Below, in pieces: positions 53,444 through 62,782 of a DNA stretch of 64,000 nucleotides. The number at the start of each line of letters is the position of its first letter. Position 1 is the first letter of the stretch. The position numbers and the translations under genes were made by a program. Under the pieces are notes generated by a model. That model made no database searches. It saw only the letters and a program-made list of their open reading frames with translations, and was not told where the DNA came from. The stretch covers positions 1-64,000 of the forward strand of contig NZ_JBANFI010000005.1 of the NCBI RefSeq assembly GCF_045055655.1, read 5' to 3'. The stretch is from Marinospirillum alkalitolerans. GTDB lineage: Bacteria; Pseudomonadota; Gammaproteobacteria; Pseudomonadales; Halomonadaceae.

Positions 53444-55231
53444 TTAGTAAGTACGCACTTTGGGTTCAAAATGCTTCAACAGGTCGCCTTGGACGAGCTT
53501 AGGTGCCATGTTGACGTCGCGCTTACCGAGAGTCTTGGTTTTAGGCATATAAACTGAGTGCTTCAACCAGTTGGCGTCATCACGCTCGGTGAAGTCATTC
53601 CGGCTATGCGCACCACGGCTTTCACGGCGCTCATAAGCGGAGATGGCTGTTGCTTCAGCGACTTCCAGCAGGTTGTCCAGCTCCAGAGCTTCGATACGGG
53701 CTGTATTGAAGGCTTGGCTCTTGTCCTGCATGTGGGCTTGTGCAATACGGCCACGCAGATCTTGCAGCTGCTTGATGCCCTTCTCCATGTATTCACCGTC
53801 ACGGAAGACACCAAAGTAGTTCTGCATGCAGTTTTGCAGCTCAGTGCGTAATGCTGGGACAGATTCACCGCCTTTAGATTCATTCCAGCGGTTCATGCGT
53901 GCCAGGGCGCTATCCAGATCAGAAGCAGAGGCTTCATCGTAGGCGATGCCTTGATCCAGTGCCTGCTCGATGTACAGACCCGCTGCACGGCCAAAGACCA
54001 CCAGGTCAAGCAGTGAGTTACCGCCCAGGCGGTTGGCACCGTGAACAGAAACGCAAGCCGCTTCACCACAAGCATAGAGACCGTTAACGATGCGCTCTTG
54101 GCCGCTCTCATCAATCGTGATGGCCTGGCCGTGAATGTTGGTTGGAATCCCGCCCATCATGTAGTGGCAGGTGGGGACAACGGGGATAGGCACTTTAACA
54201 GGGTCAGCATGAGCGAAGGTTTTAGACAGTTCGCAAATACCAGGCAGACGCTTGTTGAGGACTTCTTCACCCAGGTGATCCAGCTTCAAGAAGACGTGGT
54301 CACCCTTCTCGCCACAACCGCGGCCTTCCAGGATTTCCAGTACCATTGAACGTGCGACAACATCGCGGCCAGCCAAGTCTTTTGCGTTTGGCGCATAGCG
54401 CTCCATGAAACGCTCGCCATCTTTGTTGATCAGGTAACCACCTTCACCACGGCATCCTTCGGTGACCAGTGTGCCCGCGCCGTAAATACCGGTGGGGTGG
54501 AACTGCCACATTTCCATATCCTGCATTGCAAAGCCAGCGCGCAGTGCCATGCCGATACCGTCACCAGTATTGATCAATGCATTGGTGGTCGAAGCATAGA
54601 TACGACCAGCACCACCTGTCGCCAGTACAGTCGCCTTGGATTTCACGAAGACTGTTTCGCCCGTTTCGATGCAGACAGCGATACAGCCTACTACATCATC
54701 CTTCGCGTTTTTGACCAGATCAACGGCATACCATTCGTTCAAGAAGGTGGTGTTGTTTTTGACGTTGTTCTGATACAGGGTGTGGAGCAGTGCATGGCCT
54801 GTACGGTCCGCTGCGGCGCAAGTCCGTGCAGCCTGTCCGCCTTTACCAAAATCTTTTGACTGGCCACCAAAAGGACGCTGATAGATGCGGCCTTGCTCGG
54901 TGCGAGAGAAGGGCAGGCCCATGTGCTCTAGCTCGAAAACAGCCTTGGGGCCTTCGTTACACATATATTCGATCGCGTCTTGGTCACCGATATAATCAGA
55001 GCCTTTGACGGTATCGTACATGTGCCAGCGCCAATCATCGTTCGGATCATCTGATGCAATGGCACAGGTAATGCCGCCTTGAGCCGAAACCGTGTGTGAA
55101 CGGGTCGGGAAGACTTTGGAAATGACAGCTGTTTTACGACCGGATTGGGCCAGTTGAAGTGCTGCACGCAAACCTGAACCGCCGCCGCCAACAATAATGG
55201 CATCAAACTCGAGAGTACGTAGCGTAGACAT
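53444..55231 (-). CDS. sdhA: Succinate dehydrogenase flavoprotein subunit
   Basis: A 595-aa protein that oxidises succinate to fumarate. FAD fold IIVGGGGSGLRAALQLA, FAD-linked His in RSHTVSAQGG, and active-site stretch around HPTGIYGAGTLVTEGCRGEGG. It follows sdhD by 3 bp. Confidence 0.98.
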   Translation of the reverse strand: MSTLRTLEFDAIIVGGGGSGLRAALQLAQSGRKTAVISKVFPTRSHTVSAQGGITCAIASDDPNDDWRWHMYDTVKGSDYIGDQDAIEYMCNEGPKAVFELEHMGLPFSRTEQGRIYQRPFGGQSKDFGKGGQAARTCAAADRTGHALLHTLYQNNVKNNTTFLNEWYAVDLVKNAKDDVVGCIAVCIETGETVFVKSKATVLATGGAGRIYASTTNALINTGDGIGMALRAGFAMQDMEMWQFHPTGIYGAGTLVTEGCRGEGGYLINKDGERFMERYAPNAKDLAGRDVVARSMVLEILEGRGCGEKGDHVFLKLDHLGEEVLNKRLPGICELSKTFAHADPVKVPIPVVPTCHYMMGGIPTNIHGQAITIDESGQERIVNGLYACGEAACVSVHGANRLGGNSLLDLVVFGRAAGLYIEQALDQGIAYDEASASDLDSALARMNRWNESKGGESVPALRTELQNCMQNYFGVFRDGEYMEKGIKQLQDLRGRIAQAHMQDKSQAFNTARIEALELDNLLEVAEATAISAYERRESRGAHSRNDFTERDDANWLKHSVYMPKTKTLGKRDVNMAPKLVQGDLLKHFEPKVRTY

Positions 55232-55234
55232 GGA

Positions 55235-55582
55235 TTAAGCTCCCCACAAAACTTGAACGCCCCAGACCACATAGGCAAAGGTTGCCAGGATCACCAGGGT
55301 TTGGAAAATCAAACGCACGCCAGTATTTTTCAGATAGTCAGTGGAGACGGTCCACAGGCCTATCCAAGCATGCGCTGCGAGGGATAGCAGAGCCAGCAGC
55401 GTGAAGATACGCATGGCGGTATTTTGGAACAGGGCTTGCCAGGTGGCAAAATCCAGCTGGGAGCCGAATAAGAAGTAGCCCACCATGAACAGAGTGAAAG
55501 CCAGCAGGATGATGGCGCTGAGGCGTTGAATCAGCCAGTCAGACAAACCGCTGCGGCCAAAGTTAGTGATATTGGTTACCAT
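55235..55582 (-). CDS. sdhD: Succinate dehydrogenase membrane anchor SdhD
   Basis: A 115-aa anchor with three membrane segments; it holds heme b and the quinone site with SdhC. RLSAIILLAFTLFMVGYF begins helix one, and the heme ligand His is likely in SLAAHAWIGLW. It overlaps sdhC by a few bases. Confidence 0.96.
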   Translation of the reverse strand: MVTNITNFGRSGLSDWLIQRLSAIILLAFTLFMVGYFLFGSQLDFATWQALFQNTAMRIFTLLALLSLAAHAWIGLWTVSTDYLKNTGVRLIFQTLVILATFAYVVWGVQVLWGA

Positions 55583-55953
55583 ACCCAGACTCCTGCCAGC
55601 AGAATAAGAACAACAGATACCAGAACAACGGCTTGTGACATTTTGTGGCCAGATTCCAGATTGACACCTATGTCAAGATCCATGATCAGGTGCTTGAAAC
55701 CCGCCACGCAGTGGTAGGCCAGAGCAGAAAGCAGACCCCACAGAACGAACTTCGCCAGGAAGTTAGTTTGCAAAGTGGACTTCACAGCTTCAAAGCCTTC
55801 TGGTGAAGACAAGGAAACATCCCATGCCCAGAACAGAAAGATCAGACCAACAAACATAATCACGCCGCTAATCCGGTGTGTAATGGATGTTAGTGCCGAT
55901 AAAGGTAGCTTGATCGTTGATAGATCGAGATTAACAGGTCGTTTTTTATTCAC
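55576..55953 (-). CDS. sdhC: Succinate dehydrogenase cytochrome b556 subunit
   Basis: A 125-aa membrane anchor. The GTG start at 55953 (VNKKRPVNLDLSTIKLP) matches homologues; a TTG at 55995 would add an atypical leader. SITHRISGVIMF holds the quinone-site Ser and Arg, and LAYHCVAGFKHLIMDL the heme His. Confidence 0.97.
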   Translation of the reverse strand: MNKKRPVNLDLSTIKLPLSALTSITHRISGVIMFVGLIFLFWAWDVSLSSPEGFEAVKSTLQTNFLAKFVLWGLLSALAYHCVAGFKHLIMDLDIGVNLESGHKMSQAVVLVSVVLILLAGVWVW

Positions 55954-56063
55954 GGCTCTACACTCTTGTGTGTTTGATCGTCTTTGAAAAACCAAACGAG
56001 AATTTTAGGATGCGATTTCTTTTTAACAGTCGATCGCACTCCTCCCCCTTGTGCAGGTCGCTG

Positions 56064-56092
56064 ATTATAGGAAGGCTCATTTGATCCTGCAA
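56064..56092 (-). promoter_or_regulatory. Promoter of sdhCDAB
   Basis: On the minus strand, TTGCAG (56087-56092), 17 bp, then TATAAT (56064-56069). It lies in the 339-bp gap between divergent sdhC and gltA, about 110 bp from the sdhC start. Confidence 0.75.
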
Positions 56093-56208
56093 TCTAGCCA
56101 AAGGTTGTGCGCTGCACCAAAATAAGCGAGTCTTAGGCAGCGGGCACCAGGCTAGGCGCAGCGCATTCTAGCAGGCTGATTCGCAAAGACCCTAGCCAAA
56201 TAGCGTAA

Positions 56209-56236
56209 TTGACAAGCTTTTAAAGACTTCTATAGT
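56209..56236 (+). promoter_or_regulatory. Promoter of gltA
   Basis: TTGACA (56209-56214), 16 bp, TATAGT (56231-56236). The message would begin about 50 nt before the gltA ATG, which has a TAAGGAGG ribosome site. Confidence 0.8.
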
Positions 56237-56292
56237 GGTGCAACTCAGTTTTAAAGACGGCAAGTGTGAGTAAAAATAAATAAGGAGGCCTT

Positions 56293-57573
56293 ATGGCTGA
56301 CAAGAAAGCAGTATTAACTATTGATGGTGTGGAGCAGAGTGTTGAGCTGCCCATTCTGGCTGGATCGACTGGGCCTGAAGTCATTGACGTCCGTGGCCTT
56401 GGTGCTACAGGCTTCTTTACCTACGACCCAGGTTTTTTAGCCACGGCCTCCTGTGAGTCCAAAATCACTTTTATTGATGGCAATCAAGGCATTTTGTTGC
56501 ATCGTGGTTATCCCATCGAACAGCTCGCTGAGCATTCAGATTATATTGAGGTCTGTTATCTGCTGTTAAATGGCGAGCTGCCAACTCTGGCACAAAGGGA
56601 TAAGTTTGAGAATACTATTCGTCGCCATACGATGGTGCATGAGCAGTTGACGCAGTTCTTCAAGGGCTTCCGTCGTGATGCGCACCCTATGGCCGTGATG
56701 TGTGGGGTTGTTGGTGCCTTGTCAGCCTTCTATCATGAAGCGATGGATATCAGTGATGCTTATCACCGTGAAGTTTCGGCGCACCGTCTTTTGGCAAAAA
56801 TGCCGACGATTGCGGCTATGTGTTACAAGTATTCGACAGGTCAGCCCTTTGTGTACCCACGCAATGATTTGACCTATGCAGAAAACTTCCTCCATATGAT
56901 GTTCGCTACACCCTGTGAAGAGTATAAGGTCAACCCTGTCTTTGCGCGGGCGATGGATCGCATCTTTATGCTGCATGCCGATCACGAGCAAAATGCATCG
57001 ACTTCCACTGTGCGTTTGGCTGGCTCGACAGGTGCTAATCCTTTCGCTTGTATCGCTGCTGGTATCGCGGCCCTTTGGGGACCAGCGCATGGTGGTGCGA
57101 ATGAAGCAGTCTTAACCATGCTGGATCAGATAGGTGATGAATCGCGTATCGAAGAATTTGTTGCGCGTGCTAAGGATAAGGATGATCCCTTCAAGCTGAT
57201 GGGCTTTGGTCACCGCGTTTATCGTAATTTTGATCCGCGTGCGCGCGTGATGAAGAAAACCTGTGATGAAGTCCTGAATGAACTGGGCATGGCTGATGAT
57301 CCTCAGCTGCGCATCGCCAAGCGTTTGGAGCAGATCGCGCTGGAAGATGATTACTTCAAATCGCGTCGTCTCTATCCGAATGTGGATTTCTACTCAGGGA
57401 TTATCTTGAAAGCCATCGGTATTCCGACCAATATGTTTACTGTGATTTTTGCAATGAGTCGCACAATTGGTTGGATTTCGCACTGGAATGAGATGATCAG
57501 TAATGACTATAAAATTGGCCGTCCACGCCAGCTTTATACAGGTGCTGAGCAGCGCGATTATCCGCAAAGCTGA
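56293..57573 (+). CDS. gltA: Citrate synthase
   Basis: A 426-aa type II (hexameric) citrate synthase, first enzyme of the TCA cycle. The active-site stretches HADHEQNASTSTVRLAGST and GPAHGGANEAVL are intact, and GHRVYRNFDPRA carries the third active-site region. It is divergent from sdhC. Confidence 0.98.
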   Translation: MADKKAVLTIDGVEQSVELPILAGSTGPEVIDVRGLGATGFFTYDPGFLATASCESKITFIDGNQGILLHRGYPIEQLAEHSDYIEVCYLLLNGELPTLAQRDKFENTIRRHTMVHEQLTQFFKGFRRDAHPMAVMCGVVGALSAFYHEAMDISDAYHREVSAHRLLAKMPTIAAMCYKYSTGQPFVYPRNDLTYAENFLHMMFATPCEEYKVNPVFARAMDRIFMLHADHEQNASTSTVRLAGSTGANPFACIAAGIAALWGPAHGGANEAVLTMLDQIGDESRIEEFVARAKDKDDPFKLMGFGHRVYRNFDPRARVMKKTCDEVLNELGMADDPQLRIAKRLEQIALEDDYFKSRRLYPNVDFYSGIILKAIGIPTNMFTVIFAMSRTIGWISHWNEMISNDYKIGRPRQLYTGAEQRDYPQS

Positions 57574-57586
57574 TTTTGAGATGTGC

Positions 57587-57613
57587 AAAAGCCACCTTCG
57601 GGTGGCTTTTTTT
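57587..57613 (+). terminator. Terminator of gltA
   Basis: AAAGCCACC / GGTGGCTTT stem with a TTCG tetraloop and seven T; a textbook intrinsic terminator 15 bp past the stop. Confidence 0.95.
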
Positions 57614-57638
57614 CTGTTTTCTATCAAAGGAGAAGGCA

Positions 57639-58532
57639 ATGTCGCAGCCAATAAAAACAAAAATAGAGCAGGTCGCCTTTCTGGGGCTGGGTGTGATGGG
57701 CGCACCGATGGCCGGTCATTTAGCGCAAGCCGGCCATGCTGTCTGTGTCTATAACCGAACTCAATCTAAGGCTGAGGCTTGGTTGGCTGAACATCCACAG
57801 CAGCGTTGGGCGGCCACACCGGCAGAAGCTGCAGCTGGAGCGAGCTGGTTGGTGATGTGTGTCGGTCGAGATCAGGATGTCGAACAGCTGTTGTTGGGCG
57901 AGCAGGGGGCTTTGCATCAGCTTCAAGCTGGCGCTGTCATTCTTGACCACACCACGACCTCGGCGCATCTTGCGCACAAGATGGCCGCTGCCTGTGCACA
58001 AAAGGGTGTGATCTATCTGGATGCGCCAGTTTCGGGTGGGCAGCAGGGGGCTGAGCGTGGTTGTTTGACCGTGATGGTTGGCGGAGAAGAGGCCGCTTAT
58101 CGTGCCGCAGAACCGATCATGGCGGCCTATGCGGCCAATATGCGTTATATGGGCGCATCAGGTGCGGGCCAGCTGACGAAGATGGTGAATCAAATCTGCA
58201 TTGCAGGCCTGGTGCAGTCCTTGGCCGAAGGCTTGCATTTTGCACAGCAGGCAGGTTTGGATCAGCAGCAGGTGATCGATGTGATCCGCCATGGTGCGGC
58301 AGGATCATGGCAAATGGAACAGCGGCATCAAACGATGATTGCTGATCAGTATGAGCATGGTTTTGCTGTTGATTGGATGCGCAAGGATCTCGGGCTCTGC
58401 CTTGAGCAGGCACGTCATATTGGCGCGCGCTTGCCTGTCGCTGCTCTGGTGGATCAGTTCTATGCGGATGTGCAGGCGCTAGGTGGTGGGCGCTGGGATA
58501 CCTCGAGTCTGCTTCGACGTCTGATCTCTTGA
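57639..58532 (+). CDS. Beta-hydroxyacid dehydrogenase (3-hydroxyisobutyrate dehydrogenase family)
   Basis: A 297-aa NAD(P)-dependent oxidoreductase. N-terminal fold FLGLGVMGAPMAGHLAQAGH with the next NRT, DAPVSGGQQGAERG, and catalytic Lys in GQLTKMVNQI. Relatives include tartronate semialdehyde reductase and 3-hydroxyisobutyrate dehydrogenase; the exact substrate cannot be told. The ATG at 57639 has an AAAGGAGAAGG site. Confidence 0.9.
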   Translation: MSQPIKTKIEQVAFLGLGVMGAPMAGHLAQAGHAVCVYNRTQSKAEAWLAEHPQQRWAATPAEAAAGASWLVMCVGRDQDVEQLLLGEQGALHQLQAGAVILDHTTTSAHLAHKMAAACAQKGVIYLDAPVSGGQQGAERGCLTVMVGGEEAAYRAAEPIMAAYAANMRYMGASGAGQLTKMVNQICIAGLVQSLAEGLHFAQQAGLDQQQVIDVIRHGAAGSWQMEQRHQTMIADQYEHGFAVDWMRKDLGLCLEQARHIGARLPVAALVDQFYADVQALGGGRWDTSSLLRRLIS

Positions 58533-58638
58533 TCCTGTGTAATTTTTGGTAAGCGCTTTTGTGGCTTGCTTGCTTTTTGTAGTCCGAACAGGTATTTAAT
58601 CGGGTTGTTTTTTTGAATCTTAGGGTGGGCAACAGCTA

Positions 58639-60492
58639 GTGGGTAACGCAGAAATGACACAGTCGCAGCAGCCGGGTACGCAAGGACAGGTCATTAAATC
58701 TCGTGAAGGGATTTATCGGCTGTTGAGCCGCCTTAAGGCCCAACATACACCGCTCAAACTGGCTTTTGATTCGGTTGCAGAGCATTACACCAGCATGATT
58801 CTTGCGGTGAACTATCAGGAAGGTTATTTCCTGATGGATGAGGTCATGCCCAGTTGGGGTGATGAGCTGATGGCCAAGGCGGTGGGCTTCTCCTTTGATA
58901 GCTTTCATGATGGTTGCAAAATGAGCGCTGAAGGCTTGCGTGCTTCAGGTCGTGCGATCAAAGATGGCAGCCCTATTTATAAGGTGGCCTTCCCGGATGC
59001 CATCGACTTTCTGCAGCGGCGCCAGTTTTACCGTGCTCCAGTGCGCTATTCGCTGAATATTCAGGTGCGCCTGGGCGTGGTGCATCCGCCCGTTGAGTAT
59101 GACGAATTCAATAACCCGATCATCAAGCCGCCTGTTTGGGCCTATGAAGGCTTGCTGCGCGATCTCTCGGCGCAGGGTTGTCAGGTCGAGGTGCCTGGTG
59201 ATTTGCGTGAGCAGCTGGCAAACCATACTGAGTTTGCCGATTGCGAGGTGATCTTTCCGAATGGGCATGTTATTCATCTTGGCCTGGTGGTACGCCATGT
59301 TGGTTATGATGAGAACAAGGAGCTCACTGGCTTGGGCTGCCAGTTCTTACAACTGAATCCGCGCTTGGATCGTCAGATTTCCTTTGTGGTGACTGAATTG
59401 CAGCGTGATAACGCGCGTGCCACTTCAGGTCATGCTGCCACAACGCCTGTTTCTGAGTTGTTTACGCCGCTTGAACCCAGCGCGAAGAAATCGAAGAAAG
59501 AAAAGCCAAAGGATGAGGCTGAAGAGGCGGCGGCTGGAGCAGAGCAGGATGAGGTGGATGAGCGTGATCCATCCAGTGTGCATCGCTTTGCAGTAAATGC
59601 TGTGCAGCAGCTGGTGAATCAGTTGCGTGCCAAACAGCCTTTAGCGATTCAACAAGCCTGGCGTGCGGCTGATTTGTTGCTGGAGCTATTAGAGCAGCAG
59701 CGTCAGGAGCTGATTTTGCTCACCCGTGTGCGCTCAACGCATCAGTATTTGTATGAGCACTCAGTGAGTGTCGCTGTGATGCTGGCGGATCAGGCGCTGT
59801 TTGATGTGAATAACCCCAAGTCGAGAGATAAGACTTATCTGCGCAATCTGATTTTTGCGGGCCTGTGTCATGACTTAGGCAAGGGTTTGATTCCAGAGCG
59901 GATTATTGGCAAGACAGGTAATCTGACGGAGCAGGAAGCCAAGGTGATGCATAAGCACTCTCTGCTGACGCGCGAGATACTGTCGCGCCAGCCCGGCACA
60001 CCAGAGATCGCCTTGCAGGTTGCGACACAAAACTGTGAGCGCTTGGATGGCTCTGGTCATCCTGAACATTTGAAGAGTCTGTCTTTGTCTCCGATCGGAA
60101 AGCTGGCTGCGGTGATCGATGTGTTTGATGCGATGACCAATGGGCGGAGTTATCGTGCTGGTTTGCCGCATGCACTGGCCTATAAGCGCTTGTTGGGCAT
60201 GGGGCAGCAATTAGAGGCATCCTGGGTGCAGCAGCTGATCAAGCGTCAGGGGATTTTTCCTATAGGTTCTCTAGTCGCCTTTGAGCAGGGGCATCTGGGC
60301 TTTGTGAAGACTCTGGATGCAGCCAACAAGCCGCAGTTAGTGCGCCTGGTCTATAACAAGCTGACCCAGCAGCCTTTGCCTTTAGAAGATATTGAGCTTG
60401 GCTCGGCACCGGCTTATGAGCGTATTGTGGCCCCTGAAGATCCAGCGAAGTATCAGCTCAGTAATCAGGTGTTGTTAGATTCACTGGGCTGA
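58639..60492 (+). CDS. YcgR/PilZ-like and HD-GYP fusion protein with an altered GYP motif
   Basis: A 617-aa cytosolic protein. Residues ~20-115 look like a YcgR N-domain. A PilZ domain follows, with R128xxxR132 and D175-L-S-A-Q-G180, so c-di-GMP binding is likely. After an acidic/Lys-rich linker (~275-310) comes an HD-GYP-like domain with H411-D412. The motif normally written HHExxDGxGYP reads NCERLDGSGHP (D470-P475): one of the two His and the Tyr differ. Phosphodiesterase activity is thus doubtful. GTG at 58639 is used; ATG at 58654 is an alternative. Confidence 0.85.
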   Translation: MGNAEMTQSQQPGTQGQVIKSREGIYRLLSRLKAQHTPLKLAFDSVAEHYTSMILAVNYQEGYFLMDEVMPSWGDELMAKAVGFSFDSFHDGCKMSAEGLRASGRAIKDGSPIYKVAFPDAIDFLQRRQFYRAPVRYSLNIQVRLGVVHPPVEYDEFNNPIIKPPVWAYEGLLRDLSAQGCQVEVPGDLREQLANHTEFADCEVIFPNGHVIHLGLVVRHVGYDENKELTGLGCQFLQLNPRLDRQISFVVTELQRDNARATSGHAATTPVSELFTPLEPSAKKSKKEKPKDEAEEAAAGAEQDEVDERDPSSVHRFAVNAVQQLVNQLRAKQPLAIQQAWRAADLLLELLEQQRQELILLTRVRSTHQYLYEHSVSVAVMLADQALFDVNNPKSRDKTYLRNLIFAGLCHDLGKGLIPERIIGKTGNLTEQEAKVMHKHSLLTREILSRQPGTPEIALQVATQNCERLDGSGHPEHLKSLSLSPIGKLAAVIDVFDAMTNGRSYRAGLPHALAYKRLLGMGQQLEASWVQQLIKRQGIFPIGSLVAFEQGHLGFVKTLDAANKPQLVRLVYNKLTQQPLPLEDIELGSAPAYERIVAPEDPAKYQLSNQVLLDSLG

Positions 60493-60499
60493 TTTTCTT

Positions 60500-60525
60500 G
60501 GCTCGGGCGATCTTGTGCTCGAGCC
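60500..60525 (+). other. Hairpin after the PilZ/HD-GYP gene
   Basis: GGCTCGGGC / GCTCGAGCC, one mismatch, 8-nt loop, 8 bp past the stop. No U run. Confidence 0.4.
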
Positions 60526-60614
60526 TAGCTGGTTGCAGCTGTGCTTGGCGGTAGGTGTTGAGTGGGGGGCGACGTAGGATGGTGTTAAAGATAAGCGTAT
60601 GATATGGCAGGCAC

Positions 60615-60636
60615 AAAAAAACGCCATCTGGTGGCG
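60615..60636 (-). terminator. Terminator of the tRNA operon
   Basis: CGCCA / TGGCG stem with a 5-nt loop and seven U on the minus strand, about 45 bp beyond tRNA-Glu. Confidence 0.75.
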
Positions 60637-60679
60637 GTGATTGAAGAACAAGTTGGAAGATCAATAAGAGAAGGAAAAG

Positions 60680-60755
60680 TGGCGTCCCATAGGGGGTTCG
60701 AACCCCTGTTACCGCCGTGAAAGGGCGGTGTCCTAGACCACTAGACGAATGGGAC
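60680..60755 (-). tRNA. tRNA-Glu (anticodon UUC)
   Basis: A 76-nt cloverleaf including the encoded CCA. Acceptor GTCCCAT pairs with ATGGGAC, T-arm has GGTTCGAACCCC, and the anticodon loop CCTTTCACG gives UUC. It is 17 bp downstream of tRNA-Ala on the same strand. Confidence 0.97.
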
Positions 60756-60772
60756 GCAAATCTTCAAAACTT

Positions 60773-60848
<76 letters not shown>

Positions 60849-60869
60849 TTTGCCTTGAAGACGGGGCGT

Positions 60870-60898
60870 ATAATAAGCGCCGTTTTAAGCCCCGTCAA
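60870..60898 (-). promoter_or_regulatory. Promoter of the tRNA-Ala/tRNA-Glu operon
   Basis: On the minus strand, TTGACG (60893-60898), 17 bp, TATTAT (60870-60875), then a GC-rich ACGCCCCGTC discriminator typical of stringent-controlled stable RNA promoters. A GACGGGGC / GCCCCGTC inverted repeat brackets the -10 box. Confidence 0.82.
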
Positions 60899-60929
60899 CA
60901 TTTTTTTATCATTTTAGCTGGTTTTTGTT

Positions 60930-62450
60930 TTATGCCTCAGAAGCTTGCTGCGCTGCCAAAAAGGCCTGGTAGCTCTTCTCGAACTTTTTAGTCTGCTTTT
61001 TTGAAGGCCCTTGACCTTCAGTGAGTAGATTCAAGGCATGACGCAGTCGAGCGCGGCTCATATCTGGGCCCAGAATGACCATGGCATCCAGCACCGAAGT
61101 CGAGCTGGTGCTCCCTGCAATCGCCATAAAGACAGGCTGCAAATAATCCTTCATCTTCATGCCCGCATGCTGACTCAGCGCCTTGATGCTTTGCATCAGC
61201 TTGTCTTTGTTCCATTCACGCAGTTGATCCGCTTCCCAAACCAGCAACTGCATCTGCTCGATCAGGTCAATATTCTCGGGCCATTTGAGTCCGGTGAGAT
61301 CTTCGGCGCGGATGGCGGGCATCCCAGAGAAGAAGTAGGCCGCCAAAGGCGCGACATCGGAGAGCTTTTCAATGCGTGGGCGGAGCTGTGGCATGATTTG
61401 GCGCACATAGTCCTGATTGAAGGCCCACTGCATCAATGCTTGGATCAGTTGATCGTCACTGAGATCTTCACGCAGATAGAGGCCATTCAGCCAGCTGAGC
61501 TTATCAACATCAAAGACCGGGCCGCCAAGAGAAACGCGCTGAATATCAAAATGGGCGATCATTTCGTCCAGGCTGAACTTTTCTTGCTCATCCGGCATCG
61601 ACCAGCCCATGCGACCTAGATAGTTAATCAAGGCTTGTGGCAGATAGCCCATACGCTGATAAAAGGTGATCGAGGTTGGATTCTTGCGCTTAGAAAGCTT
61701 GGACTTGTCAGGATTGCGCAGCAGCGGTAGATGACAGAGGACGGGCATCTCCCAGCCAAAATATTCATACAGCAGCTTATGCTTGGGCGCGGAGTTGATC
61801 CACTCTTCACCACGCAGCACATGGGTGATCTGCATCAGATGATCATCGACCACATTGGCGAGATGGTAGGTGGGCATGCCATCCGATTTGAGCAGAATCT
61901 GGGCATCCACCATGCTCCAGTCCAGCTCGATCTTGCCACGCAAGAGATCATCGATCTCGCACACGCCTTCTTCTTCAGGCACCAGCATACGCACAACATA
62001 AGGGGCGTGGGCAGCCTCGCGACGCGCCACTTCATCCGCAGGCAGCGCGAGGTCAGAAGGCTTGAGTGCTGTCGATTGTCCTGCTAGCTGACGTTCACGA
62101 CGCAGTGCGTCGAGCTCTTCAGCGGTGCGATAGCATTTAAAGGCCTTGCCAGCATCGAGCAGCTGCTGAGCATACTGGGCGTAGATTTCACGACGCTCAC
62201 TTTGGCGATAAGGACCAAAATCGCCGCCCTTGTCTGGACCTTCATCCCAATCGAGGCCAAGCCAGCGCAGCGAATCAAAAATCTGCTGCTCTGAAGCCTG
62301 GGTTGAGCGCTGCTGGTCTGTGTCTTCAATACGCAGAATAAACTGCCCTTGATGCTGGCGCGCAAAGCAGAGATTGAACAGGGCAATATAGGCCGTGCCC
62401 ACATGGGGGTCACCGGTTGGAGAAGGGGCGATACGCGTGCGTACAGTCAT
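60930..62450 (-). CDS. gltX: Glutamyl-tRNA synthetase
   Basis: A 506-aa class I synthetase. Nucleotide-site PSPTGDPHVGTAYIALFN and KMSKS-type KLSKRKNP are present. The start at 62450 (MTVRTRIAPSPTG) is the family start; a longer upstream ORF is unsupported. Next to tRNA-Glu on the same strand. Confidence 0.97.
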   Translation of the reverse strand: MTVRTRIAPSPTGDPHVGTAYIALFNLCFARQHQGQFILRIEDTDQQRSTQASEQQIFDSLRWLGLDWDEGPDKGGDFGPYRQSERREIYAQYAQQLLDAGKAFKCYRTAEELDALRRERQLAGQSTALKPSDLALPADEVARREAAHAPYVVRMLVPEEEGVCEIDDLLRGKIELDWSMVDAQILLKSDGMPTYHLANVVDDHLMQITHVLRGEEWINSAPKHKLLYEYFGWEMPVLCHLPLLRNPDKSKLSKRKNPTSITFYQRMGYLPQALINYLGRMGWSMPDEQEKFSLDEMIAHFDIQRVSLGGPVFDVDKLSWLNGLYLREDLSDDQLIQALMQWAFNQDYVRQIMPQLRPRIEKLSDVAPLAAYFFSGMPAIRAEDLTGLKWPENIDLIEQMQLLVWEADQLREWNKDKLMQSIKALSQHAGMKMKDYLQPVFMAIAGSTSSTSVLDAMVILGPDMSRARLRHALNLLTEGQGPSKKQTKKFEKSYQAFLAAQQASEA

Positions 62451-62618
62451 ACTGAGAGCATCCTCATTCAAGCAAAAAGGGGTTGGTCGGGCGAGTGGGC
62501 TCACGAGCAAGCACGACCAAGAAACGACAGGCTGATTATACCTGAAAAGAGCAGCGGCACCTGCTGTCTCGATGTGAGTCAGGCTTGGTGTCAAAAGATC
62601 AGCCTTCTGTTTGGATCG

Positions 62619-62777
62619 ATGTCTAAAGCAATGGTCCTGTTAACTGCGACAATACGCCACCTTCACGCCGCTGATGTTTTTTTAGACAATAGCCCTCGGT
62701 TTGAAGAGGTCTTTGTCTGTTATCACCTCCTTAAGTTAGCGACAAACAGCGGAAGTTTGTCCTACTCACTTGCTTGA
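62619..62777 (+). CDS. Possible 52-aa small protein of unknown function
   Basis: An ORF MSKAMVLLTATIRHLHAADV... ending 5 bp before a strong plus-strand terminator, in the 437-bp gap between divergent gltX and dusA. A GGAT lies upstream, but no strong ribosome site. No domain is recognised. Codon usage cannot be judged at this length. The terminator could instead belong to a small RNA. Confidence 0.25.
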   Translation: MSKAMVLLTATIRHLHAADVFLDNSPRFEEVFVCYHLLKLATNSGSLSYSLA

Positions 62778-62782
62778 TTGAG

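Noticed and set aside
62349..62618. N-terminal extension of the candidate small ORF before dusA
   Set aside because: This part is antisense to the gltX start and has no ribosome site. Only the 3' part next to the terminator was kept as a weak candidate.
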